DNA of 17,695 bases, taken from NCBI GenBank assembly GCA_003242115.1, contig QBMP01000059.1, forward strand, positions 1 through 17,695. Reading direction: 5' to 3'. Shown here one piece after another: positions 15,419 to 17,695 of the stretch; position 1 is the first letter of the stretch, and every line of letters starts with the position of its first letter. Source of the stretch: Phormidesmis priestleyi (GTDB lineage: Bacteria > Cyanobacteriota > Cyanobacteriia > Phormidesmidales > Phormidesmidaceae). The translations under genes were made by a program, and so were the position numbers. The notes under the pieces are model-generated. The model was not told the origin of the DNA and did no database searches. It worked only from the letters and a program-made list of their open reading frames with translations.

Positions 15419-15783
15419 GCCTACGCAACGATCGTCGAATTTCTCACCACCCCAAAAACACCTTTGCCGGACAGTTAGTTTGTCCTCATTGCCAAACGGC
15501 TTTCCTTATCACATGGCGGCGATACTGGTCTGCACCTTGGGGAAATTATCGCTGCCTTGAATGTCGGCATTTGTCCTATGCCACAGCGAATTCTTGGTGG
15601 ACATGGGCTATCCTTTTTGTCGCCCTGACGCTAGGTGGAATGGTTGGTTTGCTGTTTTCAACTTACGTTTTTCATAACGGATGGATGGGCGCACTCTTCT
15701 TTTTAATAGGTGGTTTAGCCGTTGGATTGCCACTTGATAAGTGGATGGATGGGCATTTGAGACACCTGAAAATTCGTTCGTAA
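15415..15783 (+). CDS. Zinc-ribbon membrane protein
   Basis: The 122-residue protein starts with ATG 15415, which overlaps the stop of the PspC gene. A longer frame from 15034 is only an overprint of that gene. Residues 23-26 (CPHC) and 47-50 (CLEC) form a zinc ribbon. Two hydrophobic helices follow (about 61-82 and 88-107), with a short basic tail. No named family is recognised; the layout suggests a cytosolic metal-binding head tethered to the membrane. Coupling to the PspC-domain gene suggests the two proteins act together, which is inference. Confidence 0.72.
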   Translation: MSLRNDRRISHHPKNTFAGQLVCPHCQTAFLITWRRYWSAPWGNYRCLECRHLSYATANSWWTWAILFVALTLGGMVGLLFSTYVFHNGWMGALFFLIGGLAVGLPLDKWMDGHLRHLKIRS

Positions 15784-15796
15784 CAGAGGTCAAACC

Positions 15797-15882
15797 ATGA
15801 TCTTTGTGTTGTGGCGATCATCCTGATTGCGGTGTTTGGGAGAGTGAATCTCTCTCGCCAAAAACGGGTTTATGCAGGTTAA
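15797..15882 (+). pseudogene. Frameshifted scrap of a small membrane protein
   Basis: An ATG at 15797 with GAGG upstream gives MIFVL and then stops early in its frame. One frame over, the sequence reads VAIILIAVFGRVNLSRQKRVYAG and ends at TAA 15880-15882. Together they look like one short membrane segment with a basic tail, broken by a one-base change. The end overlaps the CPBP start. Evidence is slight. Confidence 0.25.
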
Positions 15883-16741
15883 TAACGGGTCAATGACACA
15901 TTACGGTAAATCTAACTTTTATTCGCGCCTGTTGGCATTCTTTGCCTTGACGTTTGCGTGGTCGTGGATCTGCTGGCTGCTGGCTGCGACTTGCCGACCT
16001 CAGTTGCCCACATTAGGTACGGTACTTTTTATCGTGGGGAGTTTTGGCCCCGGCATTGCAGCGATCGCGGTAGTGAGATATACAAGCGGGCAGGGCGGTC
16101 TGCGTCGTTGGCTCAGGCGATCGCTGCAATGGCGGGTTGGCTGGCGCTGGCTGGCGCTCTCGTTTTTCTCGCCTCTGGCTGTCATAGCACTAGCCGCTGC
16201 TATGCACATCGCACTGGGCGGCGTGATCGCCCCTTCACCCGCATCTGGGCATGTACTCCTAGCGGTAGTGATTTTTGGGCAGATACTGCTGCTCGGTGGC
16301 CCGCTTGGGGAGGAATTTGGCTGGCGGGGCTATGCATTGCCCGTTTTGCAAGAGCGCTATAGCTGGCGCGTGGCCAGTCTCATTTTGGGCGTGGCGTGGG
16401 GCGCGTGGCATCTGCCCCTGTTTTATATCGCTGATACAGCGCAACGCCACATCCCCTTTGGGCTATTTATGCCGAGCACGATGGCTCTGTCGGTGCTGTT
16501 TGCGTGGCTGTTCAACTGCACTAGGGGAAGCGTGTTGCCAGCCCTTGTTCTGCACACCGCTATCAACGCCTGGGCTGTGGTCATACCAGTGATAGTGATG
16601 CCGGATGGGAGTAATCTACGTCCTTATGGCTTGGCAGTCGGGCTTCTAGTATTGGTTGCCCTCGGCCTATTGTGTAGCGCAACTCCCACTCTGCGTAGGC
16701 GATCGCTAAAGCCAAACGCGCAGAATTCCGGCAAGCGTTAG
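15872..16741 (+). CDS. CPBP-family intramembrane glutamic endopeptidase
   Basis: The 289-residue polytopic membrane protein belongs to the CPBP (CaaX protease/bacteriocin-processing, Abi) family. Motif 1 is EEFGWR (Glu147, Glu148, Arg152), motif 2 ends at His180 (WGAWH), and motif 3 is HTAIN (His228, Asn232); all are intact, so a catalytically competent protease is likely. About eight hydrophobic segments span residues 20-270. Family roles include prenyl-protein processing and bacteriocin immunity; cyanobacterial substrates are mostly unknown. An ATG at 15893 is an alternative start. The last codons overlap a transposase-like frame from 16699, so the native C-terminus may have been replaced by an insertion. 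Confidence 0.88.
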   Translation: MQVNNGSMTHYGKSNFYSRLLAFFALTFAWSWICWLLAATCRPQLPTLGTVLFIVGSFGPGIAAIAVVRYTSGQGGLRRWLRRSLQWRVGWRWLALSFFSPLAVIALAAAMHIALGGVIAPSPASGHVLLAVVIFGQILLLGGPLGEEFGWRGYALPVLQERYSWRVASLILGVAWGAWHLPLFYIADTAQRHIPFGLFMPSTMALSVLFAWLFNCTRGSVLPALVLHTAINAWAVVIPVIVMPDGSNLRPYGLAVGLLVLVALGLLCSATPTLRRRSLKPNAQNSGKR

Positions 16742-16866
16742 CAGACCCGACAGCACCACACCTAATCTACGTAGACGAATCGGGCTTCCTATGGTATCCA
16801 CCGCGATCGCTACGAAGACCGCGCTTGGGCGATCGCCCTTGGGTTTTGTTGGGAATTGGGGTGTAG
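16699..16866 (+). pseudogene. IS630-like transposase fragment
   Basis: A frame opening after a stop at 16696 reads AKRAEFRQALAD and then HLIYVDESGF. The second string fits the second catalytic Asp region of IS630-type DDE transposases, where a strand ends in DE(S/T/A)GF. After that the text loses family resemblance and ends at TAG 16864-16866, possibly past a frameshift. Only some 25 residues are informative and no terminal repeats are seen. It overlaps the 3' end of the protease gene. Confidence 0.5.
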
Positions 16867-17118
16867 CGATCGCGTTCTTGGGGATTTATACTACGTGAGA
16901 ATATTGATCAACCATGCTTGGGAAACTGAGGGGAGGCGACCAAACAATTGAAATTACTAGCGATCAGACGGACTAATCACGCCTTTACCACCTCGATTAA
17001 GAACATGAGTGTGAATATCGTACTTATAGGAAATAACCATACCGCATCTGCGTTGAAATTAACAAGTTGGCTCTACAAAACAACCAATACAAACAACCGA
17101 CCAATCAAGGGGAAATTA
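16867..17118 (+). other. Intergenic region before the restriction endonuclease
   Basis: No supported gene. The frame of the following gene extends upstream to 16948, but those residues have no ordered look and the ribosome binding site at 17107-17113 favours the start at 17119. The base composition turns AT-rich and HIP1 sites cease after about 16870, which fits acquired DNA. Confidence 0.45.
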
Positions 17119-17695
17119 ATGCCTATAGAACATGAATTAAGAGCATTGGCAAAAACATACTCGGAGCGACTGAGTAAACAAATCGACGCTCGTGTAGCCG
17201 AAATGGAAGAAGATGACCAATCTCATTTTTTGATCTATCGTGTTCTAGGCGTTACAACAAAAGAAGGAAAAATGATCGATATTTATCAAAATAAAGGTCG
17301 ATTTCTCTATAAATATGCAGGCTCTTTTCTTGAGGAAGCTACAAAGCTGTGCTTCAAACATAAGTTTCCAAACTCTGGGGAGCCTGCAAGATCCCAAACA
17401 CCATAGGACAAAGGCCAAAAACATTTGAAATTGATTGCCTTGTTGATCCAGCTGCAATTGAGATTAAATGGAGAGATGCGACAACTGATGGCGACCACAT
17501 AAACAAAGAGCACACACGGATAAAGGTCATATCGGCAGCAGGATTTAAGCCAATAAGGGTTATGTTTTACTACCCAAATAGAACCCAAGCAAAAAGAATA
17601 CAAGACACATTAGAAACCCTCTACAAAGGCATTGGCGGTGCAGATAGATCTAGAATTGGTGCTTACGACTTTTCAGGTTTTAGGAGTCTGTCTAA
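17119..17695 (+). pseudogene. ApaLI-like type II restriction endonuclease, frameshifted, runs off window
   Basis: From ATG 17119 (AAGGGGA 5 nt upstream) the product starts MPIEHELRALAKTYSERL and matches the ApaLI-like restriction endonuclease family (ApaLI cuts GTGCAC). The frame ends at TAG 17404-17406 after 95 residues. Shifting frame at about 17389-17391 restores the protein at once: IPNTIGQRPKTFEIDCLVDP, then AIEIKWRDATTDGDH and ISAAGFKPIRVMFYYPNRTQ, open to the window end. One missing base (an A in the AGA-ATC run) explains it. The nuclease core (Asp in EIDC, Glu/Lys in EIKW) lies after the shift, so the unshifted product is catalytically dead. The last 15 residues look unlike the family, so further damage is possible. 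No methylase is inside the window. Confidence 0.72.

Noticed and set aside
15958..16362. 134-codon frame inside the protease gene
   Set aside because: It lies wholly within the protease gene, which has intact catalytic motifs.
16948..17118. 57-codon extension of the restriction enzyme
   Set aside because: Family similarity starts at MPIEHE (17119), which has its own ribosome binding site.

Overview
The window comes from a cyanobacterium. The HIP1 octamer GCGATCGC recurs throughout, and a UDP-sulfoquinovose synthase gene (sqdB) is followed by a plant/cyanobacterial-type sulfolipid glycosyltransferase gene (sqdX), the thylakoid sulfolipid pathway of oxygenic phototrophs. I cannot name the genus from sequence alone. 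I see no rRNA, tRNA, CRISPR array or complete transposon.

Region 1 (1-2990): an AT-rich start with a 25-bp imperfect inverted repeat, a small basic hypothetical protein, and on the opposite strand an alpha/beta hydrolase and a RluA-type pseudouridine synthase whose usual catalytic Asp is Gly. Region 2 (2991-7690): a phytase-like lipoprotein with a good intrinsic terminator, then a 300-base leader with a Pho-box-like array (three TTAA cores exactly 11 bp apart, followed by a -10-like hexamer), then sqdB and sqdX, then a DUF985 cupin. The array suggests that sulfolipid synthesis here is induced by phosphate starvation, when sulfolipid replaces phosphatidylglycerol. Region 3 (7753-10450, minus strand): leuA overlaps a downstream molybdopterin oxidoreductase by 14 nt; a possible short leader ORF lies upstream of leuA.

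Region 4 (10622-14694) is a zone of gene shrinkage. A 119-codon open frame is a pyruvate/indolepyruvate decarboxylase reduced to three short pieces joined in frame. A 65-codon ORF is a shortened inverted paralogue of the DUF6544-type gene further on. A membrane-anchored alpha/beta hydrolase has lost its catalytic middle. Intact genes lie among them: a flavin-binding PPOX-fold protein, a pentapeptide-repeat protein, a bactofilin-like membrane protein and the DUF6544-type protein.

Region 5 (14810-17695): a PspC-domain membrane protein, a translationally coupled zinc-ribbon membrane protein, a CPBP intramembrane protease, a transposase scrap, and a frameshifted ApaLI-like restriction endonuclease that runs off the window. 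Regions 4-5 look like accessory DNA with envelope/stress genes and decayed genes; regions 2-3 look like ordinary core metabolism.
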